From Pseudomonas tumuqii (lineage in GTDB: Bacteria; Pseudomonadota; Gammaproteobacteria; Pseudomonadales; Pseudomonadaceae), in assembly GCF_013184545.1 (NCBI RefSeq), contig NZ_JAAOJA010000007.1, positions 62,001-126,000 of the forward strand: a DNA stretch of 64,000 nt, given 5' to 3'. The notes below the pieces were generated by a model that saw only the letters and a list, made by a program, of their open reading frames with translations, had not been told where the DNA came from and ran no database searches. This document shows, in pieces, positions 24,670 through 33,427 of this stretch. A program made the position numbers and the translations under genes. Numbering within the stretch: position 1 is the first letter of the stretch; each line of letters opens with the position of its first letter.

Positions 24670-26117
24670 CCACCCTAATGGTTCAAGGTACGACCTCGGA
24701 CGCCGGCAAGAGCACCCTGGTGACCGCGTTGTGTCGCTGGCTCAAGCGCCAGGGCGTCGCCGTGGTGCCGTTCAAGCCGCAGAACATGGCGCTCAACAGC
24801 GCGGTGACCTTTGATGGCGGTGAGATCGGTCGTGCCCAGGCGGTGCAGGCCCAGGCCGCCGGGCTGGCGCCGCATACCGACATGAACCCGGTGCTGCTCA
24901 AGCCCAACAGCGACATCGGCGCCCAGGTGATCATCCATGGCCGCGCCCTGACCAGCATGGATGCCGTGGCCTATCACGACTACAAGAAGGTGGCGATGCA
25001 GGCGGTGCTGGAATCGCACCAGCGCCTGTCCGCCGCCTATCCGGTGGTGATGGTCGAGGGTGCCGGCTCGCCGGCGGAGATCAACCTGCGCGTCGGCGAT
25101 ATCGCCAACATGGGCTTTGCCGAAGCGGTGGATTGCCCGGTGATCCTGATCGCCGACATCGACAAGGGCGGGGTGTTCGCCCACCTGATCGGCACCCTGG
25201 CGTTGCTCTCCGAGAGCGAGCAGGCGCGGATCCAGGGTTTCGTGATCAACCGTTTTCGCGGCGACATCGCCCTGTTGCAGCCGGGCCTGGACTGGCTGGA
25301 GCAACGCACCGGCAAACCGGTGCTCGGCGTGCTGCCGTACCTGATGGACTTCCACCTGGAAGCCGAGGACGCCATCGACACCCGGCAGACCGTCAAGGCG
25401 GCCGAGACGCTCAGGGTGGCTGTGCCGGTGCTGCCGCGCATCAGCAATCACACCGACTTCGATCCGCTGCGCCTGCACCCGCAGGTCGAGCTGACGTTCG
25501 TCGGCCCCGGCCAACCGATCCCGGCTGCCGACCTGATCATCCTGCCCGGCTCGAAGAGCGTGCGCGCCGACCTGGCCTTCCTTCGCGAGCAGGGCTGGGA
25601 CCTGGCCATCGACAAGCACCTGCGTTATGCCGGCAAGCTGCTCGGCATCTGCGGCGGCCTGCAGATGCTCGGCCGGCAGATCAACGATCCGCTCGGCCTG
25701 GAAGGCTCCGCCGGCAGCAGCCAGGGTCTCGGCCTGCTGGATTTCGCCACCGTGCTGGAGCCCGATAAACAGCTGCGCAACGTCAGCGGGCGCCTGTGCC
25801 TGGAGAACGCGCCGGTATCCGGCTACGAGATCCACGCCGGGGTCAGCAGCGGTGTCGGTCTGGAAGCGGTCGCAGTGCGCCTCGATGATGGTCGCTGCGA
25901 TGGTGCATTCAGCGCCGACGGCCAGGTGCTCGGCAGCTACCTGCACGGCCTGTTCGAGTCGAGCGCGGCGTGCAGCGCAGTGCTGCGCTGGGCCGGGCTG
26001 TGCGAGGTGCAGACGGTCGACTACCACGCCCTGCGCGAACGCGATATCGAGCGCCTGGCCGATCTGGTCGAGGCGCATCTGGATACGCAGAAATTACGTG
26101 AGCTGTGCGGTCTGTAG
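24666..26117 (+). CDS. cobQ: Cobyric acid synthase
   Basis: A 483-residue CobQ/CbiP amidotransferase. The ATP site is [32 protein letters not shown] and [12 protein letters not shown] follow; the C-terminal GATase domain has its catalytic Cys in [11 protein letters not shown] and the His in SYLHGLFES. It amidates the b, d, e and g side chains of adenosylcobyrinic diamide. Its start overlaps the cobD stop by 4 bases. Confidence 0.96.
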   Translation: MTTLMVQGTTSDAGKSTLVTALCRWLKRQGVAVVPFKPQNMALNSAVTFDGGEIGRAQAVQAQAAGLAPHTDMNPVLLKPNSDIGAQVIIHGRALTSMDAVAYHDYKKVAMQAVLESHQRLSAAYPVVMVEGAGSPAEINLRVGDIANMGFAEAVDCPVILIADIDKGGVFAHLIGTLALLSESEQARIQGFVINRFRGDIALLQPGLDWLEQRTGKPVLGVLPYLMDFHLEAEDAIDTRQTVKAAETLRVAVPVLPRISNHTDFDPLRLHPQVELTFVGPGQPIPAADLIILPGSKSVRADLAFLREQGWDLAIDKHLRYAGKLLGICGGLQMLGRQINDPLGLEGSAGSSQGLGLLDFATVLEPDKQLRNVSGRLCLENAPVSGYEIHAGVSSGVGLEAVAVRLDDGRCDGAFSADGQVLGSYLHGLFESSAACSAVLRWAGLCEVQTVDYHALRERDIERLADLVEAHLDTQKLRELCGL

Positions 26118-26195
26118 GGTGGATGTCGCTTTTTACATCCACCTTGGTGGCGCTGTTACCGGAATGGTGGATCGGTGGAGCGTGATCCACCCTAC
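26114..26195. repeat. Inverted repeat GTAGGGTGGAT ... ATCCACCCTAC
   Basis: Arms GTAGGGTGGAT and ATCCACCCTAC enclose a TACATCCACC and GGTGGATCGGTGGAG centre. Same family as 19816 and 53370. It begins at the last base before the cobQ stop codon TAG, so the element supplies that stop. Confidence 0.8.
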
Positions 26196-26224
26196 GTTGG
26201 TCCGAACCCTGGAAGAGTCGAAAT

Positions 26225-26746
26225 ATGCTTGAACTGATTTTGGGCGGCGCCCGTTCCGGCAAGAGTCGCCTGGCCGAGAAACTGGCGAGCGAATCGGGCT
26301 TGGCGGTGAGCTATATCGCCACCAGCCAGGCGCTGGATGGCGAGATGAGTGCGCGCATCGAGCAGCACCGCCAGCGCCGTCCCGCGAGTTGGGCGCTGGT
26401 CGAGGAACCTCTGGCGCTGGCCCGGGTGCTGCTTGAGTTGGCTGAGCCAGGCCGCTGCCTGCTGGTCGACTGCCTGACCCTGTGGCTGAGCAACCTGCTG
26501 ATGCTGGATGACCAGGCACGCCTGGCAGCCGAGCGCGATGCATTGCTCGACTGCCTGGATCGATTGCCGGGGCGGATCATTCTGGTCAGCAATGAAACCG
26601 GGCTGGGTGTGGTACCAATGGGCGAACTGAGCCGGCGTTTTGTCGATGAAGCCGGCTGGCTGCATCAGGCCCTGGCCGAGTGCTGTCAGCGCGTGGTGTT
26701 TACCGTGGCGGGTTTGCCGATGGTTCTGAAAGGAGAGGCGCTATGA
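26225..26746 (+). CDS. cobU: Bifunctional adenosylcobinamide kinase / adenosylcobinamide-phosphate guanylyltransferase
   Basis: A 173-residue CobU/CobP enzyme. The P-loop [18 protein letters not shown] is at the N-terminus; the guanylylated His is expected in [27 protein letters not shown] and [14 protein letters not shown] are conserved. It phosphorylates adenosylcobinamide and then activates it as the GDP derivative. It overlaps cobT by 4 bases. Confidence 0.96.
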   Translation: MLELILGGARSGKSRLAEKLASESGLAVSYIATSQALDGEMSARIEQHRQRRPASWALVEEPLALARVLLELAEPGRCLLVDCLTLWLSNLLMLDDQARLAAERDALLDCLDRLPGRIILVSNETGLGVVPMGELSRRFVDEAGWLHQALAECCQRVVFTVAGLPMVLKGEAL

Positions 26747-27798
26747 GCGAGCAATGGTGGCAACAGGGCTGTCAGGCCCCGGATATGCTGGTGCGCAACA
26801 AGGCCCAGGCCCGTCAACAGCAACTGACCAAACCGGCCGGTTCTCTTGGCCAGCTGGAGCAGTTGGCGATTCAGCTGGCGGCGCTGCAGGGCAATCAACG
26901 CCCGAGCGTCGAGCGCATTTCGATCGCCATCTTCGCCGGCGACCATGGCGTGGTCGCCGAAGGGATCTCGGCCTTTCCCCAGGAAGTCACCGGGCAGATG
27001 CTGCGCAACTTCGTTGCCGGCGGCGCGGCCATCAGCGTATTGGCGCGGCAACTGGGCGCGACCCTGGAAGTGATCGACCTGGGCACCGCCACGCCGCTGG
27101 AGCCGTTGCGCGGTGTGCGCCACCTGCATATAGGCACGGGCACGGAGAATTTCCTGCACGGGCCGGCGATGAGCACCGCCCAACTGCTGCTTGCCCTGGA
27201 CGCCGGCCAGGCCAGCGCCTTGCGTGCCCACGAGGCGCACAGCCAGCTGTTTATCGGCGGCGAGATGGGCATCGGCAACACCACCGCGGCCACGGCCCTG
27301 GCCTGCCTGCTGCTGGACTGCGCCGCGGTCGACCTGGTCGGTCCCGGCACCGGCCTGGATAGCGCCGGGGTGGCGCACAAGGCCGAGGTTATCGAGCAGG
27401 CGCTGGAATTGCACCGCCCGGCGATCGGCGAACCCATCGAGGCGCTGCAACGTCTGGGCGGCTTCGAGATAGCGGCGCTGACCGGCGCCTACCTGGCCTG
27501 CGCGCAGCAGGGCATCGCGGTGCTGGTGGACGGATTTATCTGCAGCGTTGCCGCACTCCTGGCGGTGCGCCTGAACCCGGATTGCCGCGACTGGCTGCTG
27601 TTCGCCCACTGCGGTGCCGAGCCGGGCCATAAACGCCTGCTCAAGGAGTTGCACGGCGAGCCCTTGCTCGATCTCGGCCTGCGCCTGGGTGAGGGTAGCG
27701 GCGCGGCCCTGGCGGTACCTCTGTTGCAACTGGCCTGCAGCCTGCACAACGAGATGGCCACGTTCGCCGAGGCGGCGGTGTCTGAATCGCCGGCATGA
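26743..27798 (+). CDS. cobT: Nicotinate-nucleotide--dimethylbenzimidazole phosphoribosyltransferase
   Basis: A 351-residue CobT (CobU in Pseudomonas naming). [54 protein letters not shown] and [12 protein letters not shown] are family signatures. It forms alpha-ribazole phosphate from the BluB product. The ATG at 26743 is chosen because it overlaps the cobU stop by 4 bases and follows AGGAG; an earlier in-frame ATG lies inside cobU. Confidence 0.96.
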   Translation: MSEQWWQQGCQAPDMLVRNKAQARQQQLTKPAGSLGQLEQLAIQLAALQGNQRPSVERISIAIFAGDHGVVAEGISAFPQEVTGQMLRNFVAGGAAISVLARQLGATLEVIDLGTATPLEPLRGVRHLHIGTGTENFLHGPAMSTAQLLLALDAGQASALRAHEAHSQLFIGGEMGIGNTTAATALACLLLDCAAVDLVGPGTGLDSAGVAHKAEVIEQALELHRPAIGEPIEALQRLGGFEIAALTGAYLACAQQGIAVLVDGFICSVAALLAVRLNPDCRDWLLFAHCGAEPGHKRLLKELHGEPLLDLGLRLGEGSGAALAVPLLQLACSLHNEMATFAEAAVSESPA

Positions 27799-28370
27799 CG
27801 GTTTATCTGGAGTTATTGCGCCACGGCGAAACCGAACAGGGCGGCGGCCTGCGCGGCAGCCTCGACGATGCGTTGACCGCTGCGGGCTGGGCGCAGTTGC
27901 GCGCGGCGGTGGTCGGTGCCGGACCCTGGGATCGACTGGTCAGCTCGCCCTTGCAGCGCTGCGCGCGTTTCGCCGCGGAACTGGCCGAGCAGCGCGGCCT
28001 GCCGCTGAGCCTGGAAACCGATCTGCAGGAGCTGCATTTTGGCGCCTGGGAAGGCCGCAGCGCCGCCGAATTAATGCAGACCGACGCCGATGCCCTCGGC
28101 CGATTCTGGACCGATCCCTACGCCTTCACCCCGCCCGGGGGCGAGCCGCTGCTGGCATTCGAGGCGCGGGTGCTGGGCGCGCTGCAGCGCTTGCAGGCGC
28201 GGCATGCCGGCGAGCGTCTGCTGCTGATCACCCACGGCGGGGTCATGCGCCTGCTGCTGGCCGGCGCCCGTGGCTTGCCGCCGGCGGACCTGCTGCAGGT
28301 CGATGTGCTGCATGCCCAGCGCTTTCGCCTGCAGCTGGACCGCTTTGGCCGTCTGCAGGAACTGCCATGA
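27795..28370 (+). CDS. cobC: Alpha-ribazole phosphatase (histidine phosphatase family)
   Basis: A 191-residue phosphoglycerate-mutase-like enzyme. The catalytic [11 protein letters not shown] is at the N-terminus and the second catalytic His is in [24 protein letters not shown] is also typical. Context between cobT and cobS points to dephosphorylation of alpha-ribazole 5'-phosphate or of cobalamin 5'-phosphate. Overlaps both neighbours by 4 bases. Confidence 0.92.
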   Translation: MTVYLELLRHGETEQGGGLRGSLDDALTAAGWAQLRAAVVGAGPWDRLVSSPLQRCARFAAELAEQRGLPLSLETDLQELHFGAWEGRSAAELMQTDADALGRFWTDPYAFTPPGGEPLLAFEARVLGALQRLQARHAGERLLLITHGGVMRLLLAGARGLPPADLLQVDVLHAQRFRLQLDRFGRLQELP

Positions 28371-29104
28371 GCACGTGGTTGATCGCCCTGCAATTTCTCA
28401 CCCGCCTGCCGGTGCGCCTGACCGCGATGCCGGCGCCCGAACAGGTCGGTCGTTCGCTGCTGTGGTACCCGCTGGTGGGGCTGCTGGTCGGTGGGTTGCT
28501 GCTCGGGCTACACCTGCTGCTGGGTGCTACCCCGTCGCTGTTGCAGGCGGTGCTGCTACTGACCGTCTGGGTCGCCATCACCGGGGGCCTGCATCTGGAT
28601 GGCCTGGCCGATAGCGCCGACGCCTGGGCCGGTGGCTTCGGCGACCGCGAGCGCAGCCTGGCGATCATGCAGGATCCACGCAGCGGGCCGATTGCCGTGG
28701 TGGTGCTGGTGCTGGTCTTGCTGCTCAAGTTCGCCGCGCTGGTGACTGTGCTCGAGGCCGGTGCAGGCCTGTTGCTGCTGCTGGCGCCCTGGCTGGCGCG
28801 CGGATCGCTGCCGCTGCTGTTTCTCAGCACGCCCTACGTGCGCGCCGGTGGCCTGGGCCAGGCGCTGGCCGAACACCTGCCGCGCCGCCAGTTGCCCTGG
28901 GTGTTGGCGGCCCATGGCATGGCTATCCTGCTGTTCGGCTGGGCGGGGCTGCAAGTGCTGCTGGTGGCGGGGCTGATCTTCGTCGGCTTGCGCTGGCTCA
29001 TGCTGCAGCGCCTGGGTGGCACCACCGGGGATACCGCGGGCGCACTGCTGGAACTGGTGGAGTGCGCGGTGCTGCTGGCGCTGGCATTGCACGTCCAGTA
29101 TTGA
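28367..29104 (+). CDS. cobS: Adenosylcobinamide-GDP ribazoletransferase (cobalamin synthase)
   Basis: A 245-residue polytopic inner-membrane enzyme (CobV in Pseudomonas naming). ALQFLTRLPVRL at the N-terminus and GGLHLDGLADSADAWAGGFGDRERSLAIMQDPRSGP are diagnostic (quoted in sections of the conserved acidic loop, residues about 70-106). It joins alpha-ribazole to adenosylcobinamide-GDP, the last step of nucleotide-loop assembly. It closes the cobalamin gene run. Confidence 0.95.
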   Translation: MSTWLIALQFLTRLPVRLTAMPAPEQVGRSLLWYPLVGLLVGGLLLGLHLLLGATPSLLQAVLLLTVWVAITGGLHLDGLADSADAWAGGFGDRERSLAIMQDPRSGPIAVVVLVLVLLLKFAALVTVLEAGAGLLLLLAPWLARGSLPLLFLSTPYVRAGGLGQALAEHLPRRQLPWVLAAHGMAILLFGWAGLQVLLVAGLIFVGLRWLMLQRLGGTTGDTAGALLELVECAVLLALALHVQY

Positions 29105-29116
29105 GAGTTTTCACAA
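29102..29116. repeat. Isolated right end of the TTGTGAAAA MITE family
   Basis: TTGAGAGTTTTCACAATCT resembles the right terminus of the fuller copies (GAGAGTTTTTTCACAATCTT at 51360). It overlaps the cobS stop codon region. Between it and the MITE at 29225 nothing else is recognised. Confidence 0.45.
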
Positions 29117-29224
29117 TCTCCATGCTCAATCTGTAGCGCTGCAATGTCAGGCAACTGTAGCTGCCGTTTCGCTGGATGGGGGTATATACCTGTATCCATG
29201 TTGCCGACCCAATGCCTGTGTACT

Positions 29225-29407
29225 CAGAGGTTGTGAAAATATCGAGCGCCATAGCGAGAGCGTCTCCAGGCGTTCGCGGCAAGGCGCGCTAGGTGAAAAG
29301 CAGGGGAGTTTAGTGAGCTAAATGACCCTGCTTTTTGCGTAGCGCAACGCCAGCAGCGGGCGCCTGGGGGCGTTCGCAGTAGGCGGGAGTTTTTTCACAA
29401 GCTCTCA
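29225..29407. mobile_element. Palindromic MITE, full-length copy 1
   Basis: About 183 bp, no coding capacity. Ends CAGAGGTTGTGAAAATATCG and GAGTTTTTTCACAAGCTCTC are inverted repeats; the interior has a second inverted pair around GGTGAAAAGCAGGGG and CCCTGCTTTTTGCG. It matches the copy at 37765-37961 in opposite orientation. Its right end abuts the truncated MarR gene. Confidence 0.75.
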
Positions 29408-29408
29408 G

Positions 29409-29792
29409 TTGCGCCGTGCCAGTCGCGGCGTGAGCAAGCTATACGACGATGCGCTGATGGGCGTCGGGCTGAATGTCGCCCAATATGCGCTGCTGAAGAA
29501 CCTGCAACGACTCGAACAACCCAGTATCACCAGCCTGGCCGACGCGCTGGGGCTGGAGCGCAGCACGCTTGGGCGCAACCTGCGGGTTCTCGAGGGCAAG
29601 GGGCTGGTGGCGTTGGCCGGTGGTGCAGATCAGCGCAATCGGCTGGTGGCTCTGACAGCGCAGGGCAAGACGTGCCTCGAGCAGGCCTTGCCGGCTTGGC
29701 AGCAGGTGCAGGAGCAACTGGCGCGGCGCATCGGCCCGCAGCAGAAAGCCGCCTTGCTGGCGTTGCTCGATGACCTGGAAACGCTCGACTGA
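29409..29792 (+). CDS. MarR-family transcriptional regulator, N-terminus apparently lost to a MITE
   Basis: A 127-residue product with a winged-helix core: ITSLADALGLERSTLGRNLRVLEGKGLV is the recognition region and LTAQGKTCLEQALPAWQQVQ the following dimer helix. MarR proteins of this group usually begin about 12-18 residues earlier (a C-x-C/F-A-L-R-R type start), but here the MITE ends directly before the codon for the first residue and the only start is a TTG without a clear ribosome site. It may be inactive or poorly expressed. It precedes the MFS gene it probably regulated. Confidence 0.7.
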   Translation: MRRASRGVSKLYDDALMGVGLNVAQYALLKNLQRLEQPSITSLADALGLERSTLGRNLRVLEGKGLVALAGGADQRNRLVALTAQGKTCLEQALPAWQQVQEQLARRIGPQQKAALLALLDDLETLD

Positions 29793-29834
29793 TTTTCTCG
29801 ATAAAGCGGGCGCCTGCCTGCGCAAGGACGTTCT

Positions 29835-31049
29835 ATGACTGCCGTTTGGCGCAAGAGTGGTTGGATTCTTCTCGGGGCCTCGTTGATCCTGGCGCTGTCC
29901 CTGGGCATTCGCCACGGCTTCGGCCTGTTCCTGCCGCCGATGAGCGCCGAGTTCGGCTGGGGGCGCGAGGTGTTCGCCTTTGCCATCGCCTTGCAGAACC
30001 TGATCTGGGGCCTGACCCAGCCGTTCACCGGCGCCTTGGCCGATCGCTTCGGCGCCCAGCGTACGGTGATCGTCGGCGGCATCCTGTATGCCGCCGGTTT
30101 GTTGTGCATGGGCCTGGCCGATTCGCCCTGGACGCTGTCACTGAGTGCCGGCCTGTTGATCGGCATCGGCCTGTCCGGCACCTCGTTCTCGGTGATCCTC
30201 GGGGTGGTGGGCCGCGCCGTGCCGGCGGAGCAGCGCAGCATGGCCATGGGCATCGCGGCGGCGGCCGGCTCGCTCGGTCAGTTCGCCATGCTGCCGGGCA
30301 CCCTGGGCCTGATCAGCTGGCTCGGCTGGTCCGCCGCCTTGCTCGCCCTCGGCGTGTTGGTGGCCTTGATCGTGCCCCTGGCGGCGATGGTCAAGGACGT
30401 GCCGTCGCCGGTTCTGGGCCACGAGCAAAGCCTGCGCGGGGCGCTGCGTGAGGCCTGCGTGCATCCCGGCTTCTGGTTGCTGGGGCTGGGTTTTTTCGTC
30501 TGCGGCTTCCAGGTGGTATTCATCGGCGTGCACCTGCCGGCTTACCTGGTCGATCAGCATCTGCCGGCACTGGTCGGCACCACGGTATTGGCCCTGGTCG
30601 GCCTGTTCAACGTGTTCGGCACCTACACTGCCGGCTGGCTCGGCGGGCGCATGTCCAAGCCGCGTCTGCTGACTGGCCTGTACCTGGCCCGGGCGGTGGT
30701 GATCGGCGCCTTCATCCTGGCCCCGCTGACCACCTGGAGCGCCTATGCCTTCGGCATCGCCATGGGCTTGTTGTGGCTGTCCACGGTGCCGTTGACCAAC
30801 GGCATCGTGGCGACCCTGTTCGGCGTGCGCAACCTGTCGATGCTCGGTGGTATCGTCTTTCTCTTTCATCAGCTCGGCGCCTTTCTCGGCGGCTGGCTGG
30901 GCGGTTATCTGTACGACCGCACCGGCAGCTATGATCTGGTCTGGCTGATCGCGATCCTCCTCAGCCTGCTTGCCGCGGCGCTGAACTGGCCGGTACGCGA
31001 GCAGCCGGTAGCGCGTCTGCAAGGCGCTGGTGTGGGAGTTGGAGCATGA
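29835..31049 (+). CDS. MFS transporter (monocarboxylate/oxalate-antiporter-like)
   Basis: A 404-residue transporter with about 12 membrane helices. GIRHGFGLFLPPMSAEFGW, LTQPFTGALADRFGAQRTV and the second-half GGWLGGYLYDRTGSYDLVW fit the MFS family, closest by eye to the oxalate/formate or monocarboxylate group. AAGGA precedes the ATG. It follows the MarR gene by 42 bases and overlaps a 41-codon gene by 4 bases. Substrate unknown. Confidence 0.9.
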   Translation: MTAVWRKSGWILLGASLILALSLGIRHGFGLFLPPMSAEFGWGREVFAFAIALQNLIWGLTQPFTGALADRFGAQRTVIVGGILYAAGLLCMGLADSPWTLSLSAGLLIGIGLSGTSFSVILGVVGRAVPAEQRSMAMGIAAAAGSLGQFAMLPGTLGLISWLGWSAALLALGVLVALIVPLAAMVKDVPSPVLGHEQSLRGALREACVHPGFWLLGLGFFVCGFQVVFIGVHLPAYLVDQHLPALVGTTVLALVGLFNVFGTYTAGWLGGRMSKPRLLTGLYLARAVVIGAFILAPLTTWSAYAFGIAMGLLWLSTVPLTNGIVATLFGVRNLSMLGGIVFLFHQLGAFLGGWLGGYLYDRTGSYDLVWLIAILLSLLAAALNWPVREQPVARLQGAGVGVGA

Positions 31050-31171
31050 AGACCGAGTATTGGTTGAGCAGTGCCTTGCTCATGCTGGTCGCCACGCTGC
31101 TGGCCTTGGCCTGGTGGGGCTGGGGGCAGGGTGGGCTGGCATTCATGCAGCTGGGCCTCGGGGTGTGTTGA
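31046..31171 (+). CDS. Small single-span membrane protein (41 aa)
   Basis: ATG at 31046 overlaps the transporter stop (ATGA) and follows GGGAGTTGGAGC. The product begins MKTEYWLSSALLMLVATLLA and continues LAWWGWGQGGLAFMQLGLGVC, one hydrophobic helix plus a short tail. Translational coupling suggests an accessory peptide of the transporter. I do not recognise a named family. Confidence 0.6.
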   Translation: MKTEYWLSSALLMLVATLLALAWWGWGQGGLAFMQLGLGVC

Positions 31172-31292
31172 GCGCCAGCTTCTCCAGTCGCACCCAGTCG
31201 GCCGCCCCGGCGCCTTGAATCGCCAGTCCAGCAGGCGATCGCGCCCTTCACCCATCTGGGCGATGGGCTGGGCGGCTGCGCTTCCTTAGAGT

Positions 31293-31328
31293 GTGGGTAC
31301 GCCGGACGCAGTCTCCCGGCGTGCCCAC
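31293..31328 (+). promoter_or_regulatory. Stem-loop in the lipase 5' leader
   Basis: GTGGGTACGCCGG (31293-31305) pairs with CCGGCGTGCCCAC (31316-31328) through 13 pairs including one G-T. It ends 10 bases before the AAGGAGG ribosome site and has no T tract, so mRNA protection or a protein site is likelier than termination. Confidence 0.5.
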
Positions 31329-31349
31329 AAGAACAATAAGGAGGCACCC

Positions 31350-32276
31350 ATGCGTCGTGTCATTACTACCGCCCTGGCCGCTGTGGCCCTGGTCGGCGCC
31401 GTCGAGGCCCAGGCCGGTTACACCCAGACCAAGTACCCGATCGTGCTGGTGCACGGCATCACCGGCTTCGACACCATCGGCGGCCTGGTCAATTACTTCC
31501 ACACCATTCCCTGGAACCTCGAGCGCGATGGCGCCAAGGTCTATGTCGCCAGCGTCGCCGCGTTCAACGACAGCGAGCAGCGCGGCGCCGAACTGGCCCG
31601 GCAGATCGTGCCCTGGGCCGGTGCCAATGGCGGCAAGGTCAACCTGATCGGCCACAGCCAGGGCTCGCCGACCGCGCGGGTCGCCGCTTCCCTGCGCCCG
31701 GATCTGGTGGCCTCGGTGACCTCGATCAATGGCGTCAACAAGGGCTCGAAGGTCGCCGACGTGGTGCGCGGGGTGATCCCACCAAGCGGCGCCATCGAAG
31801 GCGGCGCCAGTACCATTGCCAATGCCCTGGGTGCGGTGATCAACCTGTTGTCCGGCAGCAACAATCCGCAGGACGCCCTGGCCGCCCTGGAAACCCTGAC
31901 CACGCCCGGCACCACGGCCCTCAACAGCCGCCATCCGTGGGGGGTGAACAACGCCAGTTACTGCGCCAAATCCACCGAAGTGCACAATGTGCGCGGTTAT
32001 GACATCCGCTACTTCTCCTGGACCGGCAATACGTCCTACACCAACATCTTCGACGCGGTCGACCCGTTCCTGGCCATCACCGGCCTGGCCTTCGGCAGCG
32101 AGAAGAACGACGGTCTGGTCGGGGTCTGTGCGGCCTACCTGGGCCAGGTGCTCGGCGACAGCTACCACATGAACCACGTCGATGCGATCAACCACCTGTT
32201 CGGCATCCGCGGCTGGACCGAGCCGGTCTCGCTGTATCGCCAGCATGCCAACCGCCTGAAGAACAAGGGCGTCTGA
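31350..32276 (+). CDS. lipA: Secreted triacylglycerol lipase (subfamily I.1 type)
   Basis: A 308-residue lipase. The signal peptide ends AQA (about residue 22), and mature GYTQTKYPIVLVHGITGFD is typical of Pseudomonas lipases. The catalytic triad is Ser103 (LIGHSQGSP), Asp254 (NDGLVG) and His276 (YHMNHVD); two Cys residues can form the usual disulfide. The nucleophile motif is GHSQG rather than the GHSHG of P. aeruginosa, as I recall for P. alcaligenes/pseudoalcaligenes-type enzymes. It hydrolyses long-chain triglycerides after Sec export and type II secretion. Its chaperone gene follows. Confidence 0.95.
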   Translation: MRRVITTALAAVALVGAVEAQAGYTQTKYPIVLVHGITGFDTIGGLVNYFHTIPWNLERDGAKVYVASVAAFNDSEQRGAELARQIVPWAGANGGKVNLIGHSQGSPTARVAASLRPDLVASVTSINGVNKGSKVADVVRGVIPPSGAIEGGASTIANALGAVINLLSGSNNPQDALAALETLTTPGTTALNSRHPWGVNNASYCAKSTEVHNVRGYDIRYFSWTGNTSYTNIFDAVDPFLAITGLAFGSEKNDGLVGVCAAYLGQVLGDSYHMNHVDAINHLFGIRGWTEPVSLYRQHANRLKNKGV

Positions 32277-32290
32277 TCCTTGCCACGTTT

Positions 32291-32311
32291 GCGGGCTGCT
32301 AGACAGCCCGC
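32291..32311 (+). promoter_or_regulatory. Intercistronic hairpin between lipase and foldase
   Basis: GCGGGCTG (32291-32298) pairs perfectly with CAGCCCGC (32304-32311) over CTAGA. No T tract follows. It could lower chaperone expression relative to lipase or protect the lipase message from 3' decay. Confidence 0.5.
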
Positions 32312-32323
32312 CCTGGAGATCGC

Positions 32324-33397
32324 ATGCCCTTGCCGATCCGTTCCCTGGCCCTGCTGACTGTGCTCGGTCTCACCACTGCCGGAGTGATCCTCTACTGGCA
32401 ATGGCCAGACTCCGTCGTGGTCCCGGTCGATTCGGCCCGCCCGGTTCCATCTGTCGCCGTAGCCAGTGCCAGCCCCGCGCTGCGTCAGCCGGCGCCGACG
32501 ACTGTCGAACCGGCCGCGCCGCCGGCGTTGCTGCCGGGCCTGCGCGGTACCGAGGTCGACGGCGCACTGAAGACCGACAGCGCCGGCAATCTGCAGCTCG
32601 ACCTGGCGCTGCGCGACTATTTCGATTACTTCCTCAGCGCTGTCGATCAGGCCGGGCTCGATGCCTCGGTCGAGGCCTTGCTGGCGGATGCCGGCGGACG
32701 CTTGCAGGAGCCGGCGCTGGGCCAGTTGATCGGCCTGCTTGGCGATTATCTGGAGTACAAACGCGCCAGCCTGGCGCTGCTGCAGCAACCGTTGAGCACC
32801 GACCAGCAAGCCCAGCCGCAAGCGCAGTTAGTGGCGTTGCAGCAGGCCTTCGACAGGCTGGCCCAGCTGCGCCGCAGCCACTTTGCGCCGGGCGCGGTGG
32901 AGGCCTTGTTCGGCGCCGAGGAGGCCTACGCGCGTTACACCCTCGACAGTCTGGCGCTGGTCGCCCGCGACGATTTAAGCGAGCAGGATAAAGCCGATGC
33001 CCAGCAACGTCTGCGCGAGCAATTGCCCGCCGCCATGCGCGCCAGTGAGGAGCGGCAGAGCCAGGCCCAGGCACAGCAGGCGCAAAGCGAACGGCTGTGG
33101 CGCGAGGGAGCGAGCGAGGAACAGGTGCGCCAGGCATTGGCTTTGTCCTATGATCCGTCGACTGTCGAGCGCCTGCTGCTCGAGCAGCGCAACGAGCGCG
33201 ACTGGCAGCAGCGCTACACGGCCTATCGCGAGCAACTGGCCAGCTTGCACAGCAACGGCCTGAGTCCGGCGGACCGGCAGGATGAACAGCAGCGTTTGCG
33301 CCAGCGCTTGTTCGGCGCCGCCGACCAACACCGAGTCGACACCTATGATGCGATTGCCGCCAAACAGCAGGACCGCGAAGTCGCCGAGCTTCAATAG
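32324..33397 (+). CDS. lifO: Lipase-specific foldase (Lif, steric chaperone)
   Basis: A 357-residue inner-membrane-anchored periplasmic chaperone. One N-terminal membrane segment (LALLTVLGLTTAGVILYW) is followed by a Pro/Ala-rich variable region. RGTEVDGAL begins mini-domain 1, and the essential foldase motif R-x-x-F-D-Y-(F/C)-L-(S/T)-A is present as RDYFDYFLSA at residues 97-106. The rest is alpha-helical and rich in Gln/Leu/Arg, as expected for the arms that embrace the lipase. It lies 47 bases after lipA. Confidence 0.94.
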   Translation: MPLPIRSLALLTVLGLTTAGVILYWQWPDSVVVPVDSARPVPSVAVASASPALRQPAPTTVEPAAPPALLPGLRGTEVDGALKTDSAGNLQLDLALRDYFDYFLSAVDQAGLDASVEALLADAGGRLQEPALGQLIGLLGDYLEYKRASLALLQQPLSTDQQAQPQAQLVALQQAFDRLAQLRRSHFAPGAVEALFGAEEAYARYTLDSLALVARDDLSEQDKADAQQRLREQLPAAMRASEERQSQAQAQQAQSERLWREGASEEQVRQALALSYDPSTVERLLLEQRNERDWQQRYTAYREQLASLHSNGLSPADRQDEQQRLRQRLFGAADQHRVDTYDAIAAKQQDREVAELQ

Positions 33398-33427
33398 CCT
33401 GGCGCTCGCGCAGGCGGCCGGCGACCG

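Noticed and set aside
29343-29408. MarR start located inside the MITE
   Set aside because: The frame is open back to 29343, but no ATG, GTG with ribosome site or family-like residues occur there.
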